From Micavibrio aeruginosavorus (GTDB lineage Bacteria > Pseudomonadota > Alphaproteobacteria > Micavibrionales > Micavibrionaceae): DNA of 6,176 nt. The notes below the pieces were generated by a model. The model made no database searches and had not been told where the DNA came from. It worked only from the letters and a program-made list of their open reading frames with translations. This document shows, piece after piece, positions 4,846-6,176 of this stretch (position 1 is its first letter; the number at the start of each line of letters is the position of its first letter). The stretch spans positions 1-6,176 of the forward strand of contig QFNK01000117.1 in the NCBI GenBank assembly GCA_003240795.1. Direction: 5' to 3'. Both the position numbers and the translations under genes were made by a program.

Positions 4846-6087
4846 TTATGCCTCGTAACGGGAAATGGCCAGTGTGGCATTTGTGCCGCCGAAGCCGAAG
4901 GAATTGGAAAGAATTGTTTCGTGACGCACATTGTCGATGCGCGTTTTTGCGATCGGCATATCGCCGACGCCGTCATCCGGCGTTTCGACATTTATGCTGG
5001 GCGCAACGAAATCATTATTGAGCATGAGGACGGAGTATATCGCCTCCTGCACGCCTGTCGCGCCAAGGCTGTGACCCGTCATCGACTTTGTGGAGCCTAT
5101 ATGCGGCATAGCCTGCCCGCGCGGTTCAAAGACGTTGCGGATGGCGTCCAGTTCCGTGATATCGCCCGCCGGCGTGGATGTGCCGTGCGTGTTGATGTAC
5201 GTAACGGGAGCCTTCACGGTGGACAGCGCCTGCTTCATGCAGCGGACAGCGCCCTCGCCGCTCGGCGCGACCATGTCGGCACCGTCGGACGTTGCGCCGT
5301 ATCCGGTGATTTCTGCGTAGATTTTCGCACCGCGTGCAAGCGCGTGGGAAAGTTCTTCCACCACCACAACACCCGCGCCGCCGGCGATCACGAAACCATC
5401 GCGGTTGGCGTCATAGGCACGGGACGCCTTTTCCGGCGTTTCGTTGTATTTGGAGGACATCGCGCCCATTGCGTCGAACAGGCAGGACAGCGTCCAGTGC
5501 AGCTCTTCAGAACCGCCCGCGAAAACAATGTCCTGCTTGCCCAGCAAAATCTGCTCCGCCGCGTTGCCGATGCAGTGCGCGGAGGTAGAGCAAGCAGAGC
5601 TGATGGAGTAATTCACGCCCTTGATCTTGAAATTCGTCGCAATCGTTGCGGACGCGGTCGAGGACATGCAGCGCGGCACGCGGAACGGGCCAACCCATTT
5701 CGTTGCGCCTTTTTCGCGCACGATGTCGGCGGCTTCGACCTGGTTGCTCGTGCTTGGTCCGCCGGAGCCCATGATGATGCCCGTGCGCTCGTTCGAAACG
5801 TCGCCTTCTTCGAGGCCGGCATCCGCAATCGCCTGTTCCATGGCCAGATGGTTGTAGGCGGAGCCTTCACCCATGAAGCGCAGCAGGCGCTTGTCTATGG
5901 ATGCCGCAAGGTCAACCTGCGGACGGCCCTCTACCTGGCTGCGGAAGCCATGCTCTGCCATGCTGGGGGAAAAGGAGATGCCGGACTTGCCGTTTTTGAG
6001 CGACATCAGGACGCTATCCTTGTCGTTGCCGATGCAGGACACGATACCGATGCCGGTGATAACCACGCGTTTTTGTGTATTTGTCAT
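4846..6087 (-). CDS. fabB: Beta-ketoacyl-[acyl-carrier-protein] synthase I FabB
   Basis: The enzyme condenses malonyl-ACP with a growing acyl-ACP; FabB-type KAS I is the form needed for elongating unsaturated chains. Numbered from the upstream TTG at 6093, the thiolase-fold motifs are VVITGIGIVS (10-19), the nucleophile Cys168 in SSACSTSAH, His303 in NTHGTSTPAGD, Lys336 and His341 in STKSMTGHSLGATG, and the C-terminal NSFGFGGTNATL (397-408). The Cys-His-His triad is complete. I prefer the ATG at 6087 (413 residues) to the TTG two codons earlier; E. coli FabB is 406 residues, and the motifs and chain length resemble FabB more than FabF. No Shine-Dalgarno is evident; the leader instead holds a perfect inverted repeat. 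FabB is often preceded by fabA in alphaproteobacteria. The 89 bp left before the window edge shows no recognisable fabA end, so its presence further upstream cannot be judged. FabI follows in the same operon. Confidence 0.93.
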   Translation of the reverse strand: MTNTQKRVVITGIGIVSCIGNDKDSVLMSLKNGKSGISFSPSMAEHGFRSQVEGRPQVDLAASIDKRLLRFMGEGSAYNHLAMEQAIADAGLEEGDVSNERTGIIMGSGGPSTSNQVEAADIVREKGATKWVGPFRVPRCMSSTASATIATNFKIKGVNYSISSACSTSAHCIGNAAEQILLGKQDIVFAGGSEELHWTLSCLFDAMGAMSSKYNETPEKASRAYDANRDGFVIAGGAGVVVVEELSHALARGAKIYAEITGYGATSDGADMVAPSGEGAVRCMKQALSTVKAPVTYINTHGTSTPAGDITELDAIRNVFEPRGQAMPHIGSTKSMTGHSLGATGVQEAIYSVLMLNNDFVAPSINVETPDDGVGDMPIAKTRIDNVRHETILSNSFGFGGTNATLAISRYEA

Positions 6088-6096
6088 GGGCAATTA

Positions 6097-6118
6097 TTTA
6101 GGACAGCCAAGTCCTAAA
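6097..6118. promoter_or_regulatory. Perfect 8-bp inverted repeat upstream of fabB
   Basis: TTTAGGAC (6097-6104) and GTCCTAAA (6111-6118) are exact reverse complements separated by 6 bp, ending 9 bp before the fabB ATG. In DNA this looks like an operator for a dimeric regulator; in RNA it would be a stable hairpin next to the start codon. The binding factor is unknown, and it does not match a fatty-acid regulator consensus that I recognise. Confidence 0.55.
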
Positions 6119-6129
6119 GTCACGCAGGA

Positions 6130-6158
6130 ATTAGCGTTTTCATATTTCCCATGTGCAA
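6130..6158 (-). promoter_or_regulatory. Possible fabB promoter
   Basis: On the minus strand TTGCAC (6158-6153) and GCTAAT (6135-6130) are separated by 17 bases and resemble a degenerate sigma-70 -35/-10 pair. Transcription would start near 6123, just before the inverted repeat. The matches are partial (3/6 and 4/6), so this is tentative. Confidence 0.3.
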
Positions 6159-6176
6159 AACTAGCGCGAAAAGGAC

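Noticed and set aside
4921..6117. 398-codon open frame on the + strand opposite fabB
   Set aside because: It is antisense to a firmly identified gene, its sequence is low in complexity (Arg, His, Ala rich), and it shows no domain motif. It is the usual long shadow frame in GC-rich DNA.
6119..6176. End of fabA or another gene upstream of fabB
   Set aside because: The three minus-strand frames at the edge end at stops within 58 bp, and none reads like a FabA C-terminus. There is too little sequence to assign a gene.

Overview
The window looks like ordinary chromosomal sequence from a moderately GC-rich alphaproteobacterium. The evidence is the alphaproteobacterial style of the PNPase S1 tail (VDQETGE after the S1 domain) and the fabB-fabI pair with HAIAYSDK- and YNVMGVAK-type FabI motifs. 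A Micavibrio- or Rhodospirillales-like host is only a guess. I see no tRNA, rRNA, CRISPR array, insertion sequence or phage gene.

Layout. Positions 1-384 (+) are the 3' end of pnp (end of KH domain, S1 domain, charged tail), closed by a strong intrinsic terminator at 391-420. Positions 548-1393 (+) encode a membrane-anchored protein with a transglutaminase-like Cys-His-Asp triad, also closed by an intrinsic terminator (1403-1435). Positions 1438-1725 (-) hold a small unidentified gene with a good Shine-Dalgarno. Positions 1726-1984 are non-coding and rich in short hairpins, and include the tandem terminators of the next gene. Positions 1985-2443 (-) encode a compact SET-domain protein, divergent from a glycerophosphodiester phosphodiesterase gene at 2605-3357 (+). 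That gene ends 2 bp from the end of a convergent gene for a secreted four-cysteine protein (3360-3938, -). Upstream of the latter on the minus strand lie fabI (4016-4840) and fabB (4846-6087). These two are 5 bp apart, and the fabI ribosome binding site lies inside the last codons of fabB.

How the genes fit together. fabB and fabI form a type II fatty-acid-synthesis operon (condensation and enoyl reduction). The phosphodiesterase handles glycerophosphodiesters from lipid turnover, a loose thematic link but not a shared transcript. The secreted protein may be co-transcribed behind fabI, since no terminator is visible in the 77 bp between them. The other genes are single transcription units.

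No defence system or biosynthetic cluster is visible. The points most worth a second look are the transglutaminase-like protein, the bacterial SET protein with a terminator built through its stop codon, a perfect 8-bp inverted repeat just upstream of fabB, and the non-E. coli residues at two inhibitor-contact positions of FabI.
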